Shown here: positions 1-6,391 of the stretch, one piece after another
Position numbering within the stretch: the stretch's first letter is position 1
Layout: every line of letters starts with the position of its first letter
Origin: DATJUF01 sp035502655
GTDB lineage: Bacteria; Desulfobacterota; Binatia; Binatales; Binataceae
Assembly: GCA_035502655.1 (NCBI GenBank)
Contig: DATJUF010000223.1
Span: 1-9,473 of the forward strand
Length of the DNA: 9,473 nucleotides
Direction: 5' to 3'
Notes under the pieces: model-generated
What the model was told of the DNA's origin: nothing
Seen by the model: only the letters and a program-made list of their open reading frames with translations
Database searches by the model: none
Translations under genes and position numbers: made by a program

Positions 1-1238
1 GCAATCGCCCGCAGCAACGCGAGATTATCCGAGTGGCCGGTCTTGGACGCAGTGATATGGCCATGAACCGGCCGTCCCAGCAGATACAGGTCGCCGATCA
101 GGTCGAGCACCTTATGGCGGGCGAATTCGTCGGAGAAGCGCAGGGCTGTGTTAACCACTTTTTCGTCATCGACCAGGATTAGATTGTCCAGGCGTCCGCC
201 ACTTGCGAGGCCCATTTCAGATAACTTATGGAATTCACGCACGAACCCAAAGGTTCGCGCCGGTGCGATCGTCTCGATGTAGGCCTCAGGTGAGATCAAT
301 TCGAAATGCACCTCCTGCACGCCGATCGGTGCTGGATAATCAAGTTTATAGTCGATAATTAGGTGGCCGGCGGGTTCAATCCTGATGAATTCGCCACCTT
401 CACCGATCTGAATTGGATGTGCAATCCTGATTGGTGCCACTGCCGCAGCCTGCTCCTGCAAGCCCGCCTTCTGCAGATGATGACAGAATTCCAGCGCCGA
501 ACCGTCCAATGCCGGAACCTCGTCGTCAGTCTTCACAATCAGGTTGCTGACGCCAAGCCCGTGCAGAGCAGACATCAGATGTTCGACCGTACGTATCGTG
601 TAGCCGCTATTGCTAAGCGTTGTGTTGTAGCCGGTTTCGGTGACATTTTCGAGCCGTGCAGCCATAGCCGACTGATCGCCCAGCGACGAAAACACGATGC
701 CGGTGCCGGGGGGCGCCGGATGGAGAATCACGCCGCTCTTGAGCCCGGAATGAAGGCCCTGCCCGGCCATCACCAGCGAGTTCTTGATGGTAAATTGCGA
801 TGTGGCCGGCACCAGCCGCCCGCTGCGTCCATTTGTTGAACCGCCGTTTCGGATTGCCGTGATGTCAGCGGCCTGACCCGCCAGCGCGCGATCGATTGAG
901 GTTAGCAGTCCATCAACGGAGAAAGGCTTCTCGATAAAATCCGCCGCCCCAAGCCGCGTCGCCACCACCGCGTTCTGGATATTCGCGTGACCCGAGATCA
1001 TTATGACGTGGGTCGCGGGCTGTTCGGCCTTGATGCGGCGTAGCAACTCGATACCGTCAAGTTTAGGCATCCAAACGTCGAGCAACACCAGCTCCGGGTG
1101 CTCGCGCTCAATAATGTCCATCACCGCCGGACCGCCATCGGTATCGAGTACGCGGAAGCCCTCGTCACTCAAAATGCCACGCACCGATGAACGAATCCGC
1201 TCCTCATCATCTACCACCAGCACGGTCGTGTTATCCAT
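1..1238 (-). CDS. lpxC: Receiver domain-LpxC fusion: UDP-3-O-acyl-N-acetylglucosamine deacetylase with N-terminal response-regulator domain (partial at C-terminus)
   Basis: LpxC removes the N-acetyl group from UDP-3-O-acyl-GlcNAc, the committed step of lipid A synthesis, using zinc in the cytoplasm. I read the frame codon by codon from ATG 1238 to base 3 (412 codons) and found no stop; the gene runs off the left edge, losing perhaps 20-40 residues. Residues 1-120 form a full receiver domain: acidic pair D10/D11, phosphoacceptor D54 in LLDVWMP, S82 in MISGHA, switch aromatic F101, K104 in FIEKPFS. These motifs are of the NtrX kind. Residues 121-147 are a Gly/Ser/Arg-rich linker. LpxC starts near Q148 (QFTIKN, then GLHSG) with E219/H220 in TVEHLMSA, H375 and D379 in HKVLDLIGDL, and H402 in KTGHSDN, matching E. 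coli E78, H79, H238, D242 and H265. NtrX's AAA+ and helix-turn-helix domains are missing. ATG 1238 lacks a strong ribosome site; GTG 1244 is an alternative, and a stop lies just upstream in frame. The ntrY-like kinase gene ends 75 bp upstream. Both domain assignments are secure; phospho-control of the enzyme is inference. Confidence 0.93.
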   Translation of the reverse strand, partial: MDNTTVLVVDDEERIRSSVRGILSDEGFRVLDTDGGPAVMDIIEREHPELVLLDVWMPKLDGIELLRRIKAEQPATHVIMISGHANIQNAVVATRLGAADFIEKPFSVDGLLTSIDRALAGQAADITAIRNGGSTNGRSGRLVPATSQFTIKNSLVMAGQGLHSGLKSGVILHPAPPGTGIVFSSLGDQSAMAARLENVTETGYNTTLSNSGYTIRTVEHLMSALHGLGVSNLIVKTDDEVPALDGSALEFCHHLQKAGLQEQAAAVAPIRIAHPIQIGEGGEFIRIEPAGHLIIDYKLDYPAPIGVQEVHFELISPEAYIETIAPARTFGFVREFHKLSEMGLASGGRLDNLILVDDEKVVNTALRFSDEFARHKVLDLIGDLYLLGRPVHGHITASKTGHSDNLALLRAI

Positions 1239-1313
1239 AAGCACTGCTTATAGTATGCCCTCCGCCGAGTTAAGCAATAGGGGCCAAATGGCGTGATAAT
1301 AGCGGTTTCGCCG

Positions 1314-3536
1314 TCAGGCGGAAACCGAAATCGGCTGAGGCAGCCGTACTGGGAACTCGACGATGAATCTGCTTCCGCGCGGCCGATTGTCACGCACGCG
1401 GATGAATCCGTGATGGTCGGTGATAATCGACGAGACAATCGCAAGACCCAGTCCGGTGCCACCTTTTTTGGTGGAGAAATAAGGCTCGAAGATCCGCCGG
1501 CGGAGGCGTGGCTCGATACCCGGCCCGTTGTCGGCAATCTCCAGCGTGACCACCCCGCTGTCGCGGTCGATCGAGGTCCTGATCGCAACGGCTGGCTGGC
1601 TCCCGTTTTCGTTAGCGCTAACGGCGGCCGCCACGGCGTTATCAAGAAGATTGAAGATAGCGCGCTTGAGCGCCTCGCGGTCAATCGCGATTGAGGGCAG
1701 ATCGGGATCAAAGGCATCGCTGAATGCGACCTCTGGATGGGCTTCGCGGAAATTCGCCAGTGTCTCGTCCGCGAGCAGATTGAGATCGCCCGGCAGCGGA
1801 CGCGATTGCGGCATCCGGGCAAACGCTGAGAATTCGTTGACCAGCCGTTTGAGCCCCTCGACTTCACTGATAATCGCATGAGTGCATTCGTCGAGTAGCC
1901 GCACGTCGCTGTCCGAACCGCCGTGTAGCTGGCGGCGCATGCGCTCGGCTGAAAGCTGAATCGGCGTAAGCGGATTCTTGATCTCATGAGCGATCCGGCG
2001 CGCGACCTCACGCCAGGCCTCCATCCGCTCAACCTTGGCAATCTGACTGACATCCTCGAAAAAGAGCACCGTGCCTAGGTCGCGCCCGCTTTCATCGCTG
2101 AGCGGTGTCGCCGCCATCATCAATTCGGCCTCGGCGCCGCCGGCTTCGAGCTTAAGCGATGACTGTGCTTCCGGCCGGCGCGCCCCGGCTGTCAGCAGGT
2201 TGTCGAGCGCTTCTTTAAGCGTGGCTGGAAACGATTCGGCGTAGAGCCGTCCGAGCACGTTTGTGGCACGCAGTCCCAGCAGGCGCTCGGCGCATGGATT
2301 GATCGCCGTCACTATCCCCTCGGGGTTGAGTCCGAGCACTCCCGCCGAGACGTTACGCAACAGCGTCTCGGTATAAACCCGCCGGCGCTCGAGTTCGGAG
2401 CGCGAGGCGCGCAGGTCGGTGGTCATACGATTGAAGGATGCCACCAGATGGCCCAGTTCGTCGTCGCCGATCGGGGGAATCTCATGATTGAGGTTGCCCC
2501 CGGCCACTGCCTGCGTGCCTTCGGCCAGCAGCTTGATTGGACCGGTGATCCCGCGCGCGAGATACATCCCGAACCAGCTCGCGAGCAAAACGACTGCGAG
2601 GCCAACCAGCACCAGCGCCAGCACGTAGCTGTTCATGATCGGCTGATGCAGTATGCGCAACTGGAAATACTGTTCGTAGGTATGCGAAATCCCGGCAGCC
2701 CGGTCCGCCAGGCTGCTCGGCAAGTAGTAATCAACCACCACTGCGCCCGAAACCGTATCGCTATCGGGGGACGCATAAATCGGAGCACTGCCGCGGATAA
2801 CGTCGGCCTGCCCAAGACGATCGGTGCGGGTCAACGCATGGCCGGTAAGCGTCGCGACTACAATTGCCGACTCCGGCGACACCCCGATACCGGTCGGCGT
2901 GTGCGGACTGAGCACCAGCATCAGAAGGCTGCGATTGGCGGCAAAAACCTCGACGGTGCCGAGGTTATATTCCTGCTGGGCGCGTTCGATAAATTGGCGC
3001 AGGCGGTCATGATTTGCAGGTTTGAGAAGCTCACGCTCGCCAATTTTACCTGCCAGCACGCGCGCGAAATGAGCCGCGTTATTAGCGGAGTTAAGGTAGT
3101 AGACCTGGGCAATGGCTAGCGAATCGTCGAGTACGCGCTCGTATTCGGGATTGAACCAGCGGTCGATATCAGCGTGCAGAAAGGTTCCTGCGACATAGAG
3201 TAGAAACGCACTCGGAACCAGTGCTACCGCAATAAACCCGAAGACCAGCCGCACCTGCAGCTTCGATCCAATCAGGCCGCGGCGGCGCTCGAAAATCGCC
3301 TTGGCCAGATTCCGCCCGACCAGCAGCAGCATCAGGCCGAGCAACAGAAAGCTCAGGTCGAACAGCAGGATAACGACAAGATTCGAGATCAGCGAGGTAT
3401 GCGAGCTGAGTGGCGGCAGTTGGGTCTGCGCCAGCACAAACGCAATCAGCGTCACCGAAGCTACGGCGACCGCAATCAGCTCGCGGCGGCGGCGCTTCAG
3501 CTCGGCCGATCGAATCAAAGCGTCGCGCTGGTCCAT
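1314..3536 (-). CDS. ntrY: NtrY-type membrane sensor histidine kinase
   Basis: A 740-residue membrane histidine kinase that should sense a signal at the membrane or periplasm and phosphorylate a receiver domain. Three hydrophobic helices lie at about residues 20-38, 47-73 and 95-119. A periplasmic sensor region of about 180 residues (121-302) and a fourth helix (303-327) follow. Next come a HAMP linker (about 328-380), a PAS domain (about 390-500), the dimerisation/phosphoacceptor helix with H517 in RRIAHEIKNPL, and the ATPase domain: N-box N629/N633, G1 box DNGPGIE (669-675), F box FEPYFSTK (683-690), G2 box GGTGLGLAI (692-700). The architecture and the H-box wording match NtrY, which usually pairs with the NtrX activator. 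Here the next gene encodes an NtrX-like receiver joined to LpxC instead. ATG 3536 has AGAGG five bases upstream. All catalytic boxes are intact. The symbol reflects family membership; control of nitrogen metabolism is not implied. Confidence 0.9.
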   Translation of the reverse strand: MDQRDALIRSAELKRRRRELIAVAVASVTLIAFVLAQTQLPPLSSHTSLISNLVVILLFDLSFLLLGLMLLLVGRNLAKAIFERRRGLIGSKLQVRLVFGFIAVALVPSAFLLYVAGTFLHADIDRWFNPEYERVLDDSLAIAQVYYLNSANNAAHFARVLAGKIGERELLKPANHDRLRQFIERAQQEYNLGTVEVFAANRSLLMLVLSPHTPTGIGVSPESAIVVATLTGHALTRTDRLGQADVIRGSAPIYASPDSDTVSGAVVVDYYLPSSLADRAAGISHTYEQYFQLRILHQPIMNSYVLALVLVGLAVVLLASWFGMYLARGITGPIKLLAEGTQAVAGGNLNHEIPPIGDDELGHLVASFNRMTTDLRASRSELERRRVYTETLLRNVSAGVLGLNPEGIVTAINPCAERLLGLRATNVLGRLYAESFPATLKEALDNLLTAGARRPEAQSSLKLEAGGAEAELMMAATPLSDESGRDLGTVLFFEDVSQIAKVERMEAWREVARRIAHEIKNPLTPIQLSAERMRRQLHGGSDSDVRLLDECTHAIISEVEGLKRLVNEFSAFARMPQSRPLPGDLNLLADETLANFREAHPEVAFSDAFDPDLPSIAIDREALKRAIFNLLDNAVAAAVSANENGSQPAVAIRTSIDRDSGVVTLEIADNGPGIEPRLRRRIFEPYFSTKKGGTGLGLAIVSSIITDHHGFIRVRDNRPRGSRFIVEFPVRLPQPISVSA

Positions 3537-3576
3537 CGCGGCCTCTGCTTCATTTCGCCTTCGCCTAGCGCGGCGA

Positions 3577-3810
3577 TTAGCGCCTCAGCAGGGTGAAAAT
3601 GATCGTCAGCACAATGCTGGCAATAATGCAGGTCATCAAAGGAAAGTAAAAGCTGAAATTGCCGCGCTTGATATAGATATCACCGGTCAAATGCCCGACT
3701 CGCCGTATAATCGGCACGGACGAACCGAAATTACCCAGGGCCCACAGGCTGACGCCGCAGACTGCGATCAGCAGCCCGAAGACAATCAAAGCTTTGCCCA
3801 AAGGAGCCAT
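3577..3810 (-). CDS. DUF2905 family small membrane protein
   Basis: A 77-residue protein with two predicted membrane helices (about residues 5-27 and 55-75) and a short connecting loop. The pattern LGKALIVFG at the start, GDIYIKRGNFSFYFP in the middle and a hydrophobic C-terminus ending in Arg-Arg is what I recognise as DUF2905, a widespread family of no known function. The length is typical. ATG 3810 has no obvious Shine-Dalgarno, but it places the start where the family begins. The histidine kinase gene follows after 40 bp, so the two are probably co-transcribed. An extended -10 promoter candidate lies about 55 bp upstream. No function can be assigned. Given its place ahead of an envelope-sensing kinase, an accessory envelope role is possible but unsupported. 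Confidence 0.82.
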   Translation of the reverse strand: MAPLGKALIVFGLLIAVCGVSLWALGNFGSSVPIIRRVGHLTGDIYIKRGNFSFYFPLMTCIIASIVLTIIFTLLRR

Positions 3811-3863
3811 TCAACGATTCGACGCCTGTTGAGTACCTGTGAAAATCAGCCGGGCCATCAAGC

Positions 3864-3893
3864 ATCATAGCAAGCGTCATCAACGAGTGGCAG
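3864..3893 (-). promoter_or_regulatory. Candidate sigma70 extended -10 promoter for DUF2905-ntrY-rr/lpxC
   Basis: On the minus strand, CTGCCA (3888-3893, 4 of 6 to the -35 consensus) is followed after 18 bp by TATGAT (3864-3869, 5 of 6 to the -10 consensus). TG sits one base before the -10, giving the extended -10 form TGCTATGAT. Transcription would start near 3857, leaving a leader of about 46 nt before DUF2905. This was found by eye against E. coli-type consensus and is not confirmed. Confidence 0.35.
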
Positions 3894-3969
3894 TCCGCGG
3901 GCACCTGTCGCATGGCGCCAGTCTGAAGCATCCCTCGCGCATGACGCCGAGCCGCGGCGCCAGAACAAT

Positions 3970-4035
3970 CTAATGCGTTACTTTAATTCAATCCGGCGCG
4001 TCCAGCTTCCGGCCAAATCTAAAGTAATACATTAG
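3970..4035. repeat. Imperfect 16-bp inverted repeat abutting the EF-G-like stop codon
   Basis: The arms 3970-3985 (CTAATGCGTTACTTTA) and 4020-4035 (TAAAGTAATACATTAG) are complementary at 14 of 16 positions. One of the two mismatches can form a G-U pair in RNA. The 34-base loop contains two CCGG words that could extend the structure. The right arm touches the TAA stop of the EF-G-like gene directly. It could end or stabilise that transcript, but no T-run follows the stem on the minus strand, so it is not a standard intrinsic terminator. No target-site duplication is visible around it. The rest of 3811-4035 holds only the promoter candidate noted separately. Confidence 0.5.
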
Positions 4036-6150
4036 TTATCCGTGGGCATGGGCGTGTCCATTGCTCTTTGCCGCCTCCCGCGCCTCGTGTGTCTCCTTGA
4101 TCACTTTCTCCGCAATCAGTCCCGGAACCTCATCGTAATGTGAGAAGTGTGCTTCGAACGATCCGCGGCCCGAGGTCATCGAGCGCAGGTCTGGAGCGTA
4201 TTTGAGGATTTCGGCCATCGGCACCAGCGCCTTGACGATCTGGCCATGCCCCTTGGTTTCCATCCCGAGCACGCGTCCGCGCCGCGAGTTCAAGTCGCCA
4301 ATCACGTCACCCATGCATTCGTCGGGACAGGCGACTTCAACTGACATGATCGGTTCCAGCAGAATTGGCCGAGCCTTCTCCATGGCGTTTTTCAGGCCCA
4401 TCGAGGCTGCGATTTGGAAGGCCATATCCGACGAATCGACATCGTGGAAGCTACCGTCAAAGACTGTAACCTTGAGATCAACTAACGGGTAGCCCGCCAG
4501 ATATCCCTCGATCAGAGTGCTGCGGACGCCCTTTTCCACCGACGGAATGAATTGGCGCGGAATCGCACCACCGACAATCTGGTCAACGAATTCGAAGCCG
4601 CCGCCGCGCTGAAGCGGTTCAATCTTGAGCCAGCAATCGCCATATTGGCCACGACCCCCCGATTGCCGCTTGTACTTGCCCTGGGCCTCGGCACGCCCCT
4701 TGATCGTTTCCTTGTATGGCACCTTGGGCGCTTGCAGCTCGACCTCAACGTTGAACTTGCGCTTGAGCTTTTCGACCGTGACTTCGATATGCATCTGACC
4801 GGTGCCGGACAGGATGATCTCATGGGTCTGCGGGTCACGATGGGTTTCCAGCGCGGGATCTTCCTCGATCAGCCGTTGCAGCGCCATCGAGGATTTCTCT
4901 TCGTCAGCGCGCGTTTTCGGACGAATCGCGAACGAGATTACCGGCGGCGGCTTTTCGGCTGAGGGATAGGTGATCGGCGCTTTCTCATCGCACAGTGTAT
5001 CGCCAGTGGTGGTATCTTTGAGCTTCGCCACTGCCACGATCTCACCCGGCAGCGCGACCGGCAGCGGCGCTTGCTTTTTCCCTTCGAGGCGCAGCAGTTG
5101 GCCGAAGCGCTCGCGAACTCCGTGAGTGGAATTGAACACACCGGCATCGCTTACCGCACGCCCGGAAATCACGCGGAAAATCGAAAGTTTGCCGGCAAAC
5201 GGATCGATCAGGGTCTTGAAAACGACCGCCGAGAACGGCGCCGAGGGATCGTGCAGCCGCTCGTCCATCGTGCCGTTGGATGCTCCATGGCCCTGCGCGG
5301 CAGGCCGCTCACTGGGCGCAGGCAGAAATGAGACGATCGCTTCAAGCAGCGCACTGACCCCGATATTCTTCGCACCCGAGCCGCACAGTACCGGCATCAG
5401 CTTGCCTTCCATCACCGCTGCGCGCAGGCCCGCGCGTAATTCTTCTTCGCTCAGCTCGCCGCTATCGAGATATTTTTCCAGCAGCGTGTCATCGGTTTCC
5501 GAAACGGCCTCGCACAGCTTGACCCTGGCTTCATCGGCACGCGCCTTAAGATCGCCCGCCAAGTCTTCTTCCTTGGCTTTGCCGCTGGCGTCGGAATATA
5601 TCAGCGCTTTCATCGCGAGCAGATCGATTACACCGCGCAGTTCCGCCTCTTGGCCGATCGGCAGGGTCAGCGCGACCGGTTTGGCCTCTAGCGCCTTCCC
5701 AAGATCGGCCAGCGCGGCGTCGAAGTTGTTCCGCTCGCGGTCGAGCCGCGAAACGAAACCGATGTGCGGCAAGCCGAGCCGCTTGATTTCGTCAAACAGC
5801 TTCTCTGACTCAACCTTCAGATCACTGCTCGCCGTCGCGACAAAGACCACGCCGTCAACCGCCCGCAACGCCGCGAACGATTCCGGCAGAAACGCATTGT
5901 AGCCGGGCGTATCGGCAAGGATTACTTCAGTTTTTTTCCAGTTGAGGTGATGAAATGCGGAGCTGATCGAAATATGGCGTGCGGTCTCTTCAGGCTCGAA
6001 ATCCAGTGCCGCGCTGCCGTCGTCAGGACGGCCAAGCCGTGTGATGGCGCCGGCGGTGAAGAGCATCGCGTCCGCGAGTTGAGTTTTGCCGACACCGCCC
6101 TGTCCAACGATCGCGATCGTTCTCAACCGCCCGATTTCCTCGACTGCCAT
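4036..6150 (-). CDS. EF-G-like translational GTPase paralogue (EF-G2 type)
   Basis: A 704-residue protein with all five EF-G domains: GTPase (about 1-280), domain II (300-400), III (404-478), IV (480-600, with HDVDSSDMAF) and V (600-690, ending in GRGSFEAHFSHYDEVP). The GTPase motifs differ from standard EF-G. G1 is GQGGVGKT (16-23) in place of AHxDAGKT. Switch I has RHISI in place of RGITI. G3 is DTPGY (80-84), with Tyr replacing the catalytic His of DTPGH. G4 is SRLD (134-137) in place of NKMD. G5 is normal (GSGAK, 257-261). This pattern fits the EF-G-like or EF-G2 subgroup rather than the main fusA product, so a second EF-G is expected elsewhere. The role is unknown; ribosome binding with altered GTP hydrolysis is plausible. 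The tail is His-rich (NGHAHAHG). ATG 6150 is chosen over TTG 6180 because GAGGTGA lies five bases upstream. The gene has its own upstream gap of about 240 bp and probably its own promoter. Confidence 0.9.
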   Translation of the reverse strand: MAVEEIGRLRTIAIVGQGGVGKTQLADAMLFTAGAITRLGRPDDGSAALDFEPEETARHISISSAFHHLNWKKTEVILADTPGYNAFLPESFAALRAVDGVVFVATASSDLKVESEKLFDEIKRLGLPHIGFVSRLDRERNNFDAALADLGKALEAKPVALTLPIGQEAELRGVIDLLAMKALIYSDASGKAKEEDLAGDLKARADEARVKLCEAVSETDDTLLEKYLDSGELSEEELRAGLRAAVMEGKLMPVLCGSGAKNIGVSALLEAIVSFLPAPSERPAAQGHGASNGTMDERLHDPSAPFSAVVFKTLIDPFAGKLSIFRVISGRAVSDAGVFNSTHGVRERFGQLLRLEGKKQAPLPVALPGEIVAVAKLKDTTTGDTLCDEKAPITYPSAEKPPPVISFAIRPKTRADEEKSSMALQRLIEEDPALETHRDPQTHEIILSGTGQMHIEVTVEKLKRKFNVEVELQAPKVPYKETIKGRAEAQGKYKRQSGGRGQYGDCWLKIEPLQRGGGFEFVDQIVGGAIPRQFIPSVEKGVRSTLIEGYLAGYPLVDLKVTVFDGSFHDVDSSDMAFQIAASMGLKNAMEKARPILLEPIMSVEVACPDECMGDVIGDLNSRRGRVLGMETKGHGQIVKALVPMAEILKYAPDLRSMTSGRGSFEAHFSHYDEVPGLIAEKVIKETHEAREAAKSNGHAHAHG

Positions 6151-6155
6151 GATGT

Positions 6156-6162
6156 TCACCTC
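6156..6162 (-). promoter_or_regulatory. Shine-Dalgarno deciding the EF-G-like start
   Basis: GAGGTGA on the minus strand lies five bases before ATG 6150. It is the best ribosome binding site in the window and rules in favour of this ATG over the in-frame TTG ten codons upstream. Confidence 0.75.
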
Positions 6163-6219
6163 ACCGTAACGTTGGTGCAACCGCGTTCGAGGCGCAATTA
6201 TCTACGCAGCAAGCCAGTT

Positions 6220-6237
6220 GGCCGGAGGAGCCCGGCC
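6220..6237. other. GC-rich hairpin in the leader upstream of the EF-G-like gene
   Basis: GGCCGG (6220-6225) and CCGGCC (6232-6237) form a perfect 6-bp stem with a 6-base loop. A second short stem, CCGCG/CGCGG, lies at 6250-6266. Neither is followed by a T-run on the minus strand, so they are not convincing terminators for birA. They would lie in the 5' leader if the promoter at 6291-6320 is used. Confidence 0.35.
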
Positions 6238-6290
6238 CGCCACGATAGTCCGCGTTCCGTTCGCGGTGCATTTGGCGCTTTACTTATGCC

Positions 6291-6320
6291 ATTACATTAG
6301 TGACCGATAATCTTTTGCAA
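6291..6320 (-). promoter_or_regulatory. Candidate sigma70 promoter for the EF-G-like gene
   Basis: On the minus strand, TTGCAA (6315-6320, 4 of 6 to the -35 consensus) is followed after 18 bp by TGTAAT (6291-6296, 5 of 6 to the -10 consensus). It lies about 140 bp upstream of ATG 6150, in the only AT-rich part of the gap after birA. Called by eye against E. coli consensus; unconfirmed. Confidence 0.3.
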
Positions 6321-6326
6321 TTCCTT

Positions 6327-6342
6327 TACGCAATTACGCAAT
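6327..6342. repeat. Perfect tandem 8-bp repeat (TACGCAAT x2)
   Basis: TACGCAAT occurs twice head to tail at 6327-6334 and 6335-6342. The shorter core GCAATT recurs nearby at 6317-6322, 6376-6381 and 6194-6199. The repeat lies just upstream of the -35 element of the candidate EF-G-like promoter, where an activator or repressor could bind. No known operator is recognised. Confidence 0.45.
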
Positions 6343-6391
6343 CTGCCCACGCCACCGAAGGTTTTGATTGACACTGCAATTTCACAAGCCG

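Noticed and set aside
363..839. 158-residue plus-strand frame antisense to lpxC
   Set aside because: Composition is shadow-like (Arg, His, Gln-rich), with no recognisable motif and no ribosome site, and the opposite strand is certain LpxC.
1250..1277. Possible promoter (TTGCTT, 16 bp, TACTAT) between ntrY and the fusion gene
   Set aside because: Only 3 of 6 and 4 of 6 consensus matches, and the -10 would sit about 11 bases before the start codon. Co-transcription with ntrY is simpler.
1211..2053. 280-residue minus-strand frame overlapping the kinase 3' end and the start of the fusion gene
   Set aside because: It overlaps the kinase domain in another frame, is Arg/Ser-rich with no domain pattern, and the kinase frame shows every histidine-kinase box. 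It is a shadow frame.
2448..3119. 223-residue plus-strand frame antisense to the kinase
   Set aside because: No motif; fully inside a well-supported kinase gene.
3731..3931. 66-residue minus-strand frame overlapping the DUF2905 start
   Set aside because: Overlaps most of the DUF2905 N-terminal helix out of frame and has no family resemblance; the DUF2905 frame is the convincing one.
5126..5902. 258-residue plus-strand frame antisense to the EF-G-like gene
   Set aside because: Ser/Arg-rich low-complexity translation expected from the antisense of a GC-rich gene; no domain pattern.
4028..6300. Shared word TACATTAG at 4028-4035 and 6293-6300, on both sides of the EF-G-like gene, as a mark of insertion
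   Set aside because: Eight bases in two AT-rich gaps can match by chance. No transposase, integrase or longer terminal repeat supports mobility, and the gene's base composition looks like its neighbours.
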